This document shows, in pieces, positions 8,417-16,730 of a DNA stretch of 37,419 nucleotides. The position numbers and the translations under genes are program-made. Every line of letters begins with the position of its first letter. The first letter of the stretch is position 1. This DNA comes from JBAYGJ01 sp041649335 (lineage in GTDB: Bacteria > Patescibacteriota > Patescibacteriia > UBA10025 > JAHIVO01), in the NCBI GenBank assembly GCA_041649335.1, contig JBAZNF010000010.1, positions 1 through 37,419 of the forward strand. The letters run 5' to 3'. Below the pieces are notes generated by a model that saw nothing but the letters and a program-made list of their open reading frames with translations, was not told the DNA's origin and made no database searches.

Positions 8417-9019
8417 TTAATAACTGCCCTGATCACCCCAGGCCGCGTTGTCCACGAGCCACGTGTCGCCGTCCTTGATAAAATTCAGGGTCAGAGCCTG
8501 ATAAAACGTATTGGCTCCGTTGATATTTGTGCCTATTTCGCGGCGCTGCGTACTGACCCTGACTGTCGCCTTAACCGCCGTCAGGTCGCTCACCGAGGTT
8601 GACAACGCAGTCGCGGTAACTGACGTATATGATCCCGTGGTCGCCTGGGCTTTTTGGGTGGTCACGAAACTGTCCGACACCACCTGCATCTTCTGGGTCA
8701 TGTACTGCTTAAGGTCGGTTATGTTCTGGTACCCGGCCTCGGTCGAATAGCTCCCGTACCGTTCAGCGAACATATTCGCCAGCCGGATCAGCTCCAGTTC
8801 TTCGGCATCAGCCGTGTTGGCCGGCGCGACCTCATTAGCCGCCGTATTGACATACACCACGTCAGTATTGAGGACCGCCGTGTTCGTGATGTTGGTATTC
8901 AAATCGACCGGCGTGGATTTCTGGGAAACCAGCCACCACACCACCACCGCAACGATAATCACCAGAACGATACCCGCGGCAATAATGAGGTTTCGGCGTG
9001 TTCGTGGATTCATGTCCAT
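8417..9019 (-). CDS. Single-pass membrane protein, VirB8/NTF2-like candidate
   Basis: The 200-residue protein has a basic start (NPRTRRN), one transmembrane helix (about 10-31) and a Thr/Asn-rich linker (about 35-70). A C-terminal alpha+beta domain follows (about 75-200) with the pattern of an NTF2-like fold: an initial helix with FAERYGSY, then strands ending in a GDTWLVDNAAW motif. VirB8, the inner-membrane assembly factor of type IV secretion systems, has this topology and fold. The gene follows virB4 in the operon, which fits. Sequence identity to VirB8 is not recognisable by eye, so the name is an inference from topology and context. Confidence 0.55.
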   Translation of the reverse strand: MDMNPRTRRNLIIAAGIVLVIIVAVVVWWLVSQKSTPVDLNTNITNTAVLNTDVVYVNTAANEVAPANTADAEELELIRLANMFAERYGSYSTEAGYQNITDLKQYMTQKMQVVSDSFVTTQKAQATTGSYTSVTATALSTSVSDLTAVKATVRVSTQRREIGTNINGANTFYQALTLNFIKDGDTWLVDNAAWGDQGSY

Positions 9020-9049
9020 ATATTTGGTCTAAATGTATTATATCCCGAC

Positions 9050-10948
9050 TTAAGCCGGAGTCTCCGCTCCGGATCCCTGGGCATCCTCAAACTCTTTCTT
9101 GGCGGCCTCGATCTCCAGCAGCTGGCGCGGATCAGACGTGATGATATGGTCTTCCGTATAGGAAGCGACGATTTTTATGGCGGCATGCTTTGACCCGGCG
9201 AAAAATATGCCTTCACCGACGCCGCATTCCAGCAATAAATATTTTTCCCCTTCGGTCAGTAAAAACGTTCGGGCAATCAGGTCAATAGCCGCGGGCGACT
9301 GCTTCATGAGCAGCTGGATGGACGAGTTAGTGACGATTGCCTGGCCGTACGGGGACCGCAGGTAATCATTCACGTCCTGGGTGATCGTGGTGACTCCTAA
9401 GTAATATTTCCGGCAGCGCTTTACCAGCGCATAAATGAACTTCGCGGAGTCTTCCTGCTGCATCAGCCACCAGCCCTCATCGATGACCATGATGCGTTTC
9501 TTCATTTGGGACCGAACAGTATTCCAGACATAGGACACGATCAGGGAAATGCCGATCGGCTTCAGTTCATCTTCCAGGTCACGGACCGAGAACACCACCA
9601 GCTGGTTGTTCATCTGGATGTTCGTCGGATTGTTCAGCAGCCCCGCAAACGTGCCCTCAGTGTATTTCTTCAGGCGCACCACCAGGTCTTCCGCGCCGAC
9701 CATGCCTTCCAGCACTTCCTCAAAATCCTTGAACAACGGGGATTCAACGTGGGTCAGGTCCGCGTCGGCCGTAATATCTTTTTTTGCGTATGTTTCGATC
9801 AGGGCCCGGTCAATCAGCGAATCTTCCTCATGGGTAAACTGGCCGAGCATCAGGCGCAGCAAGCCTTTGAGCGTAATGATGGCCGACCGGATGATGTCGG
9901 CGGTCTTCTCGTCTTTACGGGTCGGCCGCGGCAGGTCGAACGGGTTCAGCTTACTTTCTGACGACAGGGAAATATTGATATAGGTGCCACCAACCGCATC
10001 GGACAGGTATTTATATTCCATTTCGGGATCAATCACGATGACGTCCGTACCCAACATCATGCTGCGCAAAATTTCCAGCTTGACGGCATAGCTCTTACCG
10101 GCGCCAGACGTGGCGAACACCACCGAATTGGCGTTCTGCAGGCTGAACCGGTCGAACAAGATCAAGCTGTTATTATGGCGGTTGATGCCGTACAGAATGC
10201 CGTTGTCACTCGTCAATTCGGACGAGATGAACGGGAACGAAGACGCGCAGGGCGAAGAACTCATGTTAAACGCAATGGCCAGTTCATCGTCGCCGAGAGG
10301 CAGCGTCGAATTGAAGCCCTGCTCTGCCTGGTAAAATACCCGCTTGGTATACACCAGCCGTGAACCAAACAGCGACTCGACCTTCTCGGTTATCTTGTCC
10401 AATTCATCCTTACTTTTGGCATAGATGGTGATATACAGCGCAAACTGGAAAAACTTTTCCACGCCCTGGGTCAGGTCATCGCGCAGTTTCTCGATATCAC
10501 GCAGAGCCGTTTCCCTAATCGGGTCGCGAGGTGCGCCTTTCTCGGCGTCGCCCAATATCTGGGCCTCCAAGGTACCGACCTTGTTCCGCAACTGTTTGAG
10601 AATCACCTCAGAACCGATCGGGTAAAAAAACATGGATATGTCCAGTGGCACGTTCAGGTTGATGACCGGCGCAAACCACCCGACCCGGATATACCGGGGG
10701 TACGTGACCACGAAAATCGTACGGGCATACTGCGCGCCTATTTCCAAATACCGCGATTCCGTTTTCATGGAAGCAGGCGCGATCAGGTCGCGCACAGTCA
10801 CAACGCCGCGGCGGTATACTTTCTCGGCCTCCAGGAGTTCCTTCTTCTCCTCAACTTGTTCAGCCATCAGCCGCTGCTGTTCCTCGAGCGTCAAGTCAGG
10901 GGGGGCCTCAGTAGGGAGTGATTGGGTTTTTTTATATAGCTCGACCAT
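9050..10948 (-). CDS. virB4: VirB4/TraC-type secretion ATPase
   Basis: VirB4 powers pilus assembly and substrate transfer in type IV secretion systems. The 632-residue product has Walker A SGAGKS (281-286), Walker B IMVIDE (486-491) and the following GWWLMQ, then TQDVNDYL and the C-terminal LLMKQ region found in VirB4/TraC ATPases. The N-terminal part (about 60-250) corresponds to the central VirB4 region, but the first roughly 200 residues of full-length VirB4 appear to be carried by the separate gene 3 bases upstream (10952-11638). The ATP-binding residues are intact, so activity is expected. Confidence 0.92.
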   Translation of the reverse strand: MVELYKKTQSLPTEAPPDLTLEEQQRLMAEQVEEKKELLEAEKVYRRGVVTVRDLIAPASMKTESRYLEIGAQYARTIFVVTYPRYIRVGWFAPVINLNVPLDISMFFYPIGSEVILKQLRNKVGTLEAQILGDAEKGAPRDPIRETALRDIEKLRDDLTQGVEKFFQFALYITIYAKSKDELDKITEKVESLFGSRLVYTKRVFYQAEQGFNSTLPLGDDELAIAFNMSSSPCASSFPFISSELTSDNGILYGINRHNNSLILFDRFSLQNANSVVFATSGAGKSYAVKLEILRSMMLGTDVIVIDPEMEYKYLSDAVGGTYINISLSSESKLNPFDLPRPTRKDEKTADIIRSAIITLKGLLRLMLGQFTHEEDSLIDRALIETYAKKDITADADLTHVESPLFKDFEEVLEGMVGAEDLVVRLKKYTEGTFAGLLNNPTNIQMNNQLVVFSVRDLEDELKPIGISLIVSYVWNTVRSQMKKRIMVIDEGWWLMQQEDSAKFIYALVKRCRKYYLGVTTITQDVNDYLRSPYGQAIVTNSSIQLLMKQSPAAIDLIARTFLLTEGEKYLLLECGVGEGIFFAGSKHAAIKIVASYTEDHIITSDPRQLLEIEAAKKEFEDAQGSGAETPA

Positions 10949-10951
10949 ATA

Positions 10952-11638
10952 TTATTGTTCTATGTTGAGCTTAGCGATATCGACAAGCTTCTGCTGGTCA
11001 TACGTATCAGGATTATAGGTGTTATAAAACAGCTCAATCAGCCCCTGGGTATCCAGCGGTGTCGCCTTTAGGCCGATGGAACTGAGGCCGTCGATGATAT
11101 ACTCCATCCGCTTGGACAGCTCGACGCGGTTTTTCTCAAATTTTTTCTGCTTGATGCTAATAACCGTAGTTGGCGATACTGCTTCCTTCAGGCGCGAAAT
11201 AAAGCCTTTTGATTTGATTGATCCGGTAGAGTACGGCACGACGATATAAAATCGCTTGCTCATGATGTCAGCCAACGACACCAGCTCGGCAATGTACTGA
11301 CGGTATTCCCGCGTCTGCATTTTGAGCAATTCATTCGTTTGTTCTTTTTCAATCTTCTTTAGCCGTTCCAGATACTCGTCGATGTTCAATTTTCTCGATT
11401 GGATGACTATCTGCAGGGAAAATTCCAGGGAATTCAAAAACTGCACATACCCCTGGATCACGGCATTCTGTTCATCTTCCGATTTCAGGGCAAAATTGAT
11501 GGAAGAAACGAGTACGACACCGCGCAACGTCCCGTCTTTCAGAATGACCGTATCGTCCTTGATCTCCAAAATATTCAAATACGCCTGCGTGGAAGGCATG
11601 GTGACTTTTCGAACTGCTTGTTTTTCCTTTTTTGCCAT
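10952..11638 (-). CDS. TraC/VirB4 N-terminal-domain protein encoded separately
   Basis: The 228-residue protein resembles the N-terminal domain of TraC/VirB4 ATPases: a predicted beta-rich start (YLNILEIKDDTVILKDG), LRGVVLVSSINFALKS, and a helical coiled-coil-like middle (about 105-145). It has no Walker motif. It ends 3 bases before the virB4 ATG, and virB4 itself begins with the next part of the domain order. The pair therefore looks like a VirB4 split into two polypeptides that presumably reassemble. Such separation is common in Patescibacteria annotations, so it is probably not a sequencing frameshift. The two frames join at a clean stop and start. Confidence 0.75.
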   Translation of the reverse strand: MAKKEKQAVRKVTMPSTQAYLNILEIKDDTVILKDGTLRGVVLVSSINFALKSEDEQNAVIQGYVQFLNSLEFSLQIVIQSRKLNIDEYLERLKKIEKEQTNELLKMQTREYRQYIAELVSLADIMSKRFYIVVPYSTGSIKSKGFISRLKEAVSPTTVISIKQKKFEKNRVELSKRMEYIIDGLSSIGLKATPLDTQGLIELFYNTYNPDTYDQQKLVDIAKLNIEQ

Positions 11639-11653
11639 GTGGCGTTGTGTTAT

Positions 11654-12076
11654 TTATCCCTCATCTTCACGGTACGACCCGCCGGTGTCCACGACCAGGG
11701 ACAGCTCGGACAGACGTGACGCGGTAACGTGTTGTTTGGCGGGCGGAGGGGGCGGTGGCGCCTTTTCCTTTTCTTCCTTGATCTTCCCTTTGCCCATCTC
11801 CTTATTCCACACCTTCATAGTGGGACGGCGGAGAGTTTGGGTCATATTTAGCAAGAAATAATGGAACGGACGGCCGTTTATCTTCAAAAAGGCGAACATT
11901 CCAGTGAGAGCAAAGATTAATATCCCTTCAATGGCCGCGGCCCAGAATGTGGCCAGCTTAAATACGATGAAAATCAGCCCCGCCCCGACCAAAAACGTCA
12001 AAAACTGGCGGACGGTCAGCGGACCGATAATCTTAGCCTCTACGTCTAAAAATTGTGGAACAACAAACTGCTGCAT
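11654..12076 (-). CDS. PrgI family membrane protein
   Basis: The 140-residue protein starts with the PrgI signature (QQFVVPQFLDVEAKIIGPLTVRQF, shortened here to its ends: QQFVVPQF and GPLTVRQF). Two adjacent transmembrane helices follow (about 24-42 and 46-64), and then the INGRPFHYFLLN segment. PrgI proteins are VirB3-like components encoded directly before VirB4 in Gram-positive and Patescibacteria secretion loci, as seen here. The C-terminal tail is charged and contains a Pro-rich run. The stop of the upstream gene is 1 base away, so translation is probably coupled. Confidence 0.88.
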   Translation of the reverse strand: MQQFVVPQFLDVEAKIIGPLTVRQFLTFLVGAGLIFIVFKLATFWAAAIEGILIFALTGMFAFLKINGRPFHYFLLNMTQTLRRPTMKVWNKEMGKGKIKEEKEKAPPPPPPAKQHVTASRLSELSLVVDTGGSYREDEG

Positions 12077-12077
12077 A

Positions 12078-13349
12078 TTAAATGACTAAACGGCTGTTCA
12101 AATTATTGATGGCTAAAAACTCATCTAGCAAAAGGTGAGGGCGTTTTTCCTGCATCCGCTTACGGATGACGTCAGCCACTGTTTGACCGGTTTCCATGCT
12201 CTCACGGCCAATATCAATGTATAACTTATTCGCTTCTGACCGCTTCCAGGCTTTCGTGCCGGCAATTTTCATTTCCCAGGAATCATGCTCTAACAGGTCA
12301 ATTTTTTCCACCACGCGTTCTGCCGCTTCAATCGGGTTGGTCCCCTGTCGCCGGAATTCATCGAGGTTAATATCCGCCAATTCCTCTACCGGACCCATGA
12401 CCCTGGCCGGGCGCCTGATATCATTAACCTGCGGGCGTTCAGCCTCAAGTTTACGCACCTGAACAATTCGCGGCAGCTCATCCACGGGGCGGCTGTATGT
12501 ATCCGGGGTGGAAACTGGCGGTGGCTGGGAGGGCTGTTTCGGCTGAACCGGAGGCGCTGATACTGGAACGTTCATCTCTTTTTTTATCTCTTCAGCCAGC
12601 TGGACAACCTCCTTGGGCGCGATCGGCGCTTGAGGTACGGGCGGAGGCGCTGGCTTCACCGGTTGCGGACGGGGAATAAAATCAGGCGGCATGTCCAGCC
12701 TCGGCGCCTGGGCAACTTCTGGCGTACTTGGCTTGATAACGGGTTTCCCGCTTAAATGCTTTTCTATCGAGGCAAGAAGCCGATCCGCCTGTTCCGGCGG
12801 GAGCTCCAGACCGCCGATTTTTTTCGAACGGGTCAGCACTTCTTTCGTCTCCACGCCATCGCGTAAATCCCGGAGCCGGGATTCGATCACCTTGGCGAAA
12901 CGTTTGCGCATGACCTCATCAGCAAACGACAGGCTAAAATCACTGATGGCGTTATTGACGATATCTTCCACTGATACAACCGAACTTCCGGCCGGCGGTT
13001 TCATCATCTGTTCCAGCTTAGCCTGCTCTTCCCGTATTTCGCGTTCGTCATCAGGCGCCATAAACGCGCTGGCATTCGACGACGATGAAATTGGCGACGG
13101 AGGTTTGACCGGCAATGGTTCCCGTAGCGGGGCACTGGCCGGGCGGGGGGGCATTGAAACGGGCTTTATCGGCTGAGCCGGCGGCCTGTTTTGCTGAGGC
13201 GGAAATGACGGCGGGACGGTTTTCTTCACCGTGAAATCTACGATTGTATCGTCCTGGACCTTCTTAAACTGCCCGCTTTTATCCTTAATTAAAAAACCAG
13301 CGGGCAAATCGGAATCCTGGTCTGAGCTATTCATGCTCAAATTATCCAT
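12078..13349 (-). CDS. Proline-rich protein of unknown function, first gene of the secretion operon
   Basis: This 423-residue protein is not recognised. Pro-rich, presumably disordered stretches (about 45-95 and 205-300) alternate with two predicted helical segments. One is a charged domain around 105-200 with an EVMRKRFAKVIESRLRDLRDG-type amphipathic helix. The other is a C-terminal domain (about 340-423) with EAAERVVEKIDLLEHDSWEMK and a hydrophobic LLLDEFLAINN end. No signal peptide or transmembrane helix is seen, so it should be cytoplasmic. As the promoter-proximal gene before prgI-virB4 it may be an adaptor or regulator of the secretion machine. That is inference from position only. Confidence 0.6.
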   Translation of the reverse strand: MDNLSMNSSDQDSDLPAGFLIKDKSGQFKKVQDDTIVDFTVKKTVPPSFPPQQNRPPAQPIKPVSMPPRPASAPLREPLPVKPPSPISSSSNASAFMAPDDEREIREEQAKLEQMMKPPAGSSVVSVEDIVNNAISDFSLSFADEVMRKRFAKVIESRLRDLRDGVETKEVLTRSKKIGGLELPPEQADRLLASIEKHLSGKPVIKPSTPEVAQAPRLDMPPDFIPRPQPVKPAPPPVPQAPIAPKEVVQLAEEIKKEMNVPVSAPPVQPKQPSQPPPVSTPDTYSRPVDELPRIVQVRKLEAERPQVNDIRRPARVMGPVEELADINLDEFRRQGTNPIEAAERVVEKIDLLEHDSWEMKIAGTKAWKRSEANKLYIDIGRESMETGQTVADVIRKRMQEKRPHLLLDEFLAINNLNSRLVI

Positions 13350-13407
13350 AAATTAGCCTAACTAATGCTTTTCGCTGGTTAATATAAAATACTGTTTGAA
13401 CTGATTT

Positions 13408-13436
13408 ATTATATCACATTTTTCACAAAAAAACAA
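13408..13436 (-). promoter_or_regulatory. Predicted promoter of the secretion operon
   Basis: On the minus strand TTGTTT (13431-13436) and TATAAT (13408-13413) are 17 bases apart. Transcription would start near 13401 and read the proline-rich gene and then prgI, virB4 and the pilin genes down to about 4767, all spaced by 1-30 bases with no terminator between them. Confidence 0.6.
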
Positions 13437-13485
13437 TCCCATTCGCATCATGAAAGATATTGTATGTTCTTTATGGAAAAACGGC

Positions 13486-14433
13486 CTACAGGGTAGTAAT
13501 TGGCCTGGACTGGACTATATAAAACCTGCCTTTTTCCAGGGCCCATTCGATAACTTGCGGGTATTTGTAGTGTTTTTCGATACGCTCGCAGATCTTCGCA
13601 ATTTCAATGATTTGCTTACCAGTCAATTTCTGCTTTTCCTGCTTGGCCGACGGCACAACCACAGTTTTTGAACCTCCGCCTGCTTTCTGAATGATCATGT
13701 CGCGTTGGCTGCCAATGTTTACTTCAACAATCCCGCCGGTTTTCTTGTCATAGACATATGTATCCGGCGTCACACGTCCGGACACGACGGATTCGCCCTG
13801 ACCCCAGCCAGCTTCGATGACAATATGATTACGGTTCTTCGTGACCGGATGGACAGTAAAGGCAATGCCAGCGATTTCCGAGTTGACCATCTTCTGAATA
13901 ACAACGGCGACCGACACTTTTTGTTTATGTAATTTCTTTTCAATACGATAAAAAATCGCCCGTGGGGTGAATAACGACGACCAACAGGTCTTTACTGCCT
14001 CCAACAATTTCTGTTTAGTGACGAATAGATAACTTTCCAGCTCGCCGGCCCACGATGCAGCAGAAGAGTCCTCCGCCGTGGCAGATGAACGGACAGCGAC
14101 AAACGGAGATTTTAGTTTTAAAAACTCCTTAACGACTTCATCGCCGATGTCCATGGGGAACTTTGCATTTTTAATCAGTTTGCGCAGGTTAGCCGATACG
14201 GCATCAACCGACATAATATTTTTCGGATTTACATTTTTTAGCTCGATTTCAATTTTTTTATCTATTCCAGTCTCTTTGACAAACTGGTCGAATGAGCCGG
14301 CCAGCACGACACACCCGGGCGGTACCGGAATGCCGGCCTGAGACATTTCGCCTAATGAGGCGCCTTTACCGCCGGCAATGTCGACGTTTGTCTTGCCGAG
14401 TTTGGAAAATGGGAGGACAAATTGGATTGGCAT
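13486..14433 (-). CDS. Stand-alone PPDK_N/PEP-synthase ATP-grasp domain
   Basis: The 315 residues cover exactly the N-terminal nucleotide-binding domain of PEP synthase, PPDK and rifampin phosphotransferase. They include GGKGASLGEM (21-30, with the conserved Lys23), VRSSATAEDS (114-123, Arg115), GWGQGESVVSGRVTPD and the closing EWALEKGRFYIVQSRPIT. In those enzymes the domain transfers a phosphate from ATP to a histidine on a mobile domain. Here the protein stops right after SRPITTL, where the linker to the next domain would begin, so it has no His domain or PEP barrel of its own. An in-frame TTG at 14490 would lengthen it by 19 residues, but it lies upstream of the predicted transcription start, so the ATG at 14433 is preferred. 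Likely partners are the His-domain proteins encoded downstream and elsewhere in the window (inference). Confidence 0.9.
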   Translation of the reverse strand: MPIQFVLPFSKLGKTNVDIAGGKGASLGEMSQAGIPVPPGCVVLAGSFDQFVKETGIDKKIEIELKNVNPKNIMSVDAVSANLRKLIKNAKFPMDIGDEVVKEFLKLKSPFVAVRSSATAEDSSAASWAGELESYLFVTKQKLLEAVKTCWSSLFTPRAIFYRIEKKLHKQKVSVAVVIQKMVNSEIAGIAFTVHPVTKNRNHIVIEAGWGQGESVVSGRVTPDTYVYDKKTGGIVEVNIGSQRDMIIQKAGGGSKTVVVPSAKQEKQKLTGKQIIEIAKICERIEKHYKYPQVIEWALEKGRFYIVQSRPITTL

Positions 14434-14460
14434 AACAATTAAATAATTCTTATTGCTTTT

Positions 14461-14490
14461 ATTATACAGATACTCAATAGTTATTGACAA
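14461..14490 (-). promoter_or_regulatory. Minus-strand promoter of the ATP-grasp gene
   Basis: TTGTCA (14485-14490) and TATAAT (14461-14466) are 18 bases apart on the minus strand. Initiation near 14455 leaves a leader of about 20 bases before the ATG at 14433. The -35 element lies on top of the -35 of the divergent promoter. Confidence 0.65.
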
Positions 14491-14512
14491 GCATCATCGG
14501 TCGTGCTATAGT
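14484..14512 (+). promoter_or_regulatory. Plus-strand promoter of the M20 peptidase gene
   Basis: TTGACA (14484-14489) and TATAGT (14507-14512) are 17 bases apart, a near-consensus promoter. The -35 hexamer overlaps that of the divergent ATP-grasp promoter by five bases, so the two should exclude each other for polymerase binding. The same TTGACA-N17-TATAGT form recurs before the giant surface-protein gene. Confidence 0.75.
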
Positions 14513-14586
14513 GTGCTGTTACTTTGTAACTTTACATCAGACATAAAACTCATAGAAACTCAAAGATAGAGAAGAAGGAGTATGAC

Positions 14587-15777
14587 ATGAACGAACATGA
14601 CACGGCGCTCGAGTATTTTATCCACACCGTCCAGGTAGACACCGCCTCCGGCGAAGAGATGGCTATGGCCGATTTCATCGTCCGGACGATACGCGGCATC
14701 GGTATTGCCGTCGACAACATCCTGCACGATCAGGCTCACGCGCAATTCGGAGGGAACTGCGGCAACCTGTTTATTTCCGTACCGGCGACCCAGGGTCGTG
14801 AAAAACTGCCCTGTATCGGTTTCAATGCACATATGGACCGTGTCCAGCCCGCCTTCGGCGTAAAACCGAGACTGACGGACGACGGCCGGCGAATCGTGTC
14901 AGACGGGACCACCGTGCTTGGCGCCGACGACGGTGCCGGTATCGCCATTATCCTGCAAATGCTGCGGACACTGCACGACCTCCGGATTCCGCACGGCCCT
15001 CTTCAACTGATCTTCACGGTCAGTGAGGAGACGAAACTGCAGGGTGCGAGACATATCGACCCATCACTGATCAAGGCGAGTATGATTTACTCGTTCGACG
15101 GTGACCGGCCGGAACAGATCTTCACCCACACCTGCTCGTCCAACAAATACCGGATCATCGTAAAGGGTAAGAACGCGCATGCCGGCGTTCATCCCGAACA
15201 GGGCATCTCTGCCCCGCTGATAATGGCTAGGGCACTTGAAGCCTTGAGCCAGGATGGCTGTTTCGGGCGATACGAAAATCGGGACCAGCACGTCGCATCA
15301 AGCAACTTCAACGTCGAGGGGTTCCAGCCGGTCGGGACCAATTCCGTACAGGCTGAAATCGTCATCGGCGGCGAGACCAGGTCGTTTGATGACCAAACGC
15401 TGAAACGCATGGACCGTGCTATCAAGCGGGAATTCGATAAGGCGGCCATAAGTGTCATGGGGTTCAATCCCGATGACGGCACCTACTCACTGCGTGGAGC
15501 GGTGGAAATCACCTGTGACTGCGCTTATGACTTCCTGGCGGTGCCAGCGAACAGTGACGTTGTCCGGCGGGCGACGAAGTCAATCGCCAATTGCGGACTC
15601 TCCGCCGAAGTTATGCCGCCGGTCATGGGTGGCTTGGACGCATGCTGGCTCAACAAGTACGCACCAACTATAGCGCTTGGCATGGGCGCCTACAAGTATC
15701 ACACCGTCGGGGAATACCTCGACGTCGCTGAATACCTGCAGGCTTGCCGAATCGCCGTCGCCCTGGCCGTACTCTAA
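14587..15777 (+). CDS. M20 family metallopeptidase (PepT-like)
   Basis: This 396-residue protein is a di-zinc M20 peptidase, close in pattern to peptidase T-like tripeptidases. Visible ligands and catalytic residues are H82 and D84 in AHMDRV, D114/D115 in GADDG (bridging Asp), the general base Glu147 with Glu148 in SEET, D171 in SFDGD, and a late His in KYHTVGEY. The lid domain with KGKNAHAGVHP lies between the two halves of the catalytic domain. No signal peptide is present, so it probably acts on peptides in the cytoplasm. AAGGAG at 14575-14580 is 6 bases before the ATG. An out-of-frame ATG-ACA-TGA at 14582 overlaps the start. A terminator follows at 15810. Confidence 0.9.
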   Translation: MNEHDTALEYFIHTVQVDTASGEEMAMADFIVRTIRGIGIAVDNILHDQAHAQFGGNCGNLFISVPATQGREKLPCIGFNAHMDRVQPAFGVKPRLTDDGRRIVSDGTTVLGADDGAGIAIILQMLRTLHDLRIPHGPLQLIFTVSEETKLQGARHIDPSLIKASMIYSFDGDRPEQIFTHTCSSNKYRIIVKGKNAHAGVHPEQGISAPLIMARALEALSQDGCFGRYENRDQHVASSNFNVEGFQPVGTNSVQAEIVIGGETRSFDDQTLKRMDRAIKREFDKAAISVMGFNPDDGTYSLRGAVEITCDCAYDFLAVPANSDVVRRATKSIANCGLSAEVMPPVMGGLDACWLNKYAPTIALGMGAYKYHTVGEYLDVAEYLQACRIAVALAVL

Positions 15778-15809
15778 TCTGAACATTCGTTTCTTTCTTG
15801 AGAAACAAA

Positions 15810-15847
15810 AGGCTCACCATACACCACTGGTGAGTCTTCTTTTTTTG
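15810..15847 (+). terminator. Bidirectional intrinsic terminator
   Basis: AGGCTCACCA (15810-15819) pairs with TGGTGAGTCT (about 15828-15837) around an 8-base loop, followed by TCTTTTTTT on the plus strand. On the minus strand the same stem is followed by TTTTGTTT. It lies between the convergent M20 peptidase gene and the phosphotransacetylase-like gene, so it can end both transcripts. Confidence 0.85.
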
Positions 15848-15849
15848 TC

Positions 15850-15870
15850 ATCCTGAACTAGTTTCAGGAT
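15850..15870. repeat. REP-like palindrome
   Basis: ATCCTGAA and TTCAGGAT form an inverted repeat around CTAGT. Short GTCATCCTGA...TCAGGAT palindromes of this kind are dispersed in many bacterial genomes. Related words (CATCCTGACGAG, AGGATCTCCTCAG) occur in the 157-bp repeat at 33183 and 37075. Confidence 0.6.
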
Positions 15871-15874
15871 CTCA

Positions 15875-16711
15875 TTATTTGCCTTCCATACTCGCCCAAG
15901 CCGAAGCGGCCACGATATGCGGATACCAATCTTGCTCGTTCCGGGAATCGTCCTCATACATCATGCCGTTGGAAAACAACGTCGGGCAGGTCAACATCGC
16001 CCCGCCGCCTAAATACACGAGGGCCCGGAATATCTGATTACCGGTAGTACCGTTAGCCGGGGCTAAAATATTTGCCCAGGTGATGGCATTTTCCAATTCA
16101 ATATGGACATTTTTTGCTTCATAACCTTTCTTGGTAAGGTACTTCACCAATGCTTCCGCTTCGTCATACGTTTTCGACATGACCGGGTCTCGGCCGTACG
16201 ATCCGGGCCGACAGGTGGCCATGACCGCCACCTTCGGCGCCAAACCGAACGTGTTCTTGGCCCAATCGGCTACCGCCCCGACGATTCTGATTTTATCGTC
16301 CAGGTTCTGCCCATCCGGGTTTGACCCCATAGTCAGGAATATTTCCCGGCCATGCGCATCCCGCATCAGTGCGAAATCGATCCGCCGTTCGTCTTTCGGC
16401 AGGCCGAACTGCACCTTGAATTCGTCAACAGTACCGAGATCATCAACCTGCCCGCGGACAAACTGATCTATTTTTCCGTCCTTATAGTCCCGGACGATCT
16501 GCCGGCCGATATTTTCTCCCTTTGCGTCACCTGACTCCATCTCCACGCATTCAAAACCAGGAATCTTATTCCCGTAAATGACCACGTCGGCGATTTCCTG
16601 TCCCTTTTTAAGCGTGGCTAACATTGCCTCATCATAATGCGTGATGGTAATGCCGATCCGCCGTCGTTTTGTTTTTGCTTTTACAAGCAGCTGGTCAAAT
16701 AATGATGCCAT
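15875..16711 (-). CDS. Phosphotransacetylase/MtxX-like protein of unknown function
   Basis: The C-terminal part of this 278-residue protein follows the layout of phosphate acetyl/butyryltransferases. PKVAVMATCRPGSYG leads into a Rossmann-like region, then ENAITWANILAPANGTTGNQ aligns with the 'ANVLVFPDLxAGNIxYK' motif, and LGGGAMLTCPTLFSNG aligns with 'LGGAxAIGPILxG'. The closest pattern I can name is the MtxX/methanogen marker 4 branch of that superfamily. The N-terminal third contains a helix rich in Lys/Arg. A substrate cannot be assigned. It is the last gene of the phosphohistidine-protein operon, 19 bases after the M29-type peptidase gene. Confidence 0.5.
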   Translation of the reverse strand: MASLFDQLLVKAKTKRRRIGITITHYDEAMLATLKKGQEIADVVIYGNKIPGFECVEMESGDAKGENIGRQIVRDYKDGKIDQFVRGQVDDLGTVDEFKVQFGLPKDERRIDFALMRDAHGREIFLTMGSNPDGQNLDDKIRIVGAVADWAKNTFGLAPKVAVMATCRPGSYGRDPVMSKTYDEAEALVKYLTKKGYEAKNVHIELENAITWANILAPANGTTGNQIFRALVYLGGGAMLTCPTLFSNGMMYEDDSRNEQDWYPHIVAASAWASMEGK

Positions 16712-16730
16712 ATGGTTATATGATTAATGG

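Noticed and set aside
8654..9193. Plus-strand ORF of 179 codons opposite the VirB8-like and VirB4 genes
   Set aside because: It spans two well-supported minus-strand genes, shows no domain, and has no promoter or ribosome-binding site.
14434..14490. TTG start extending the ATP-grasp protein by 19 residues
   Set aside because: The extension lies upstream of the predicted transcription start, and family similarity begins right after the ATG at 14433.
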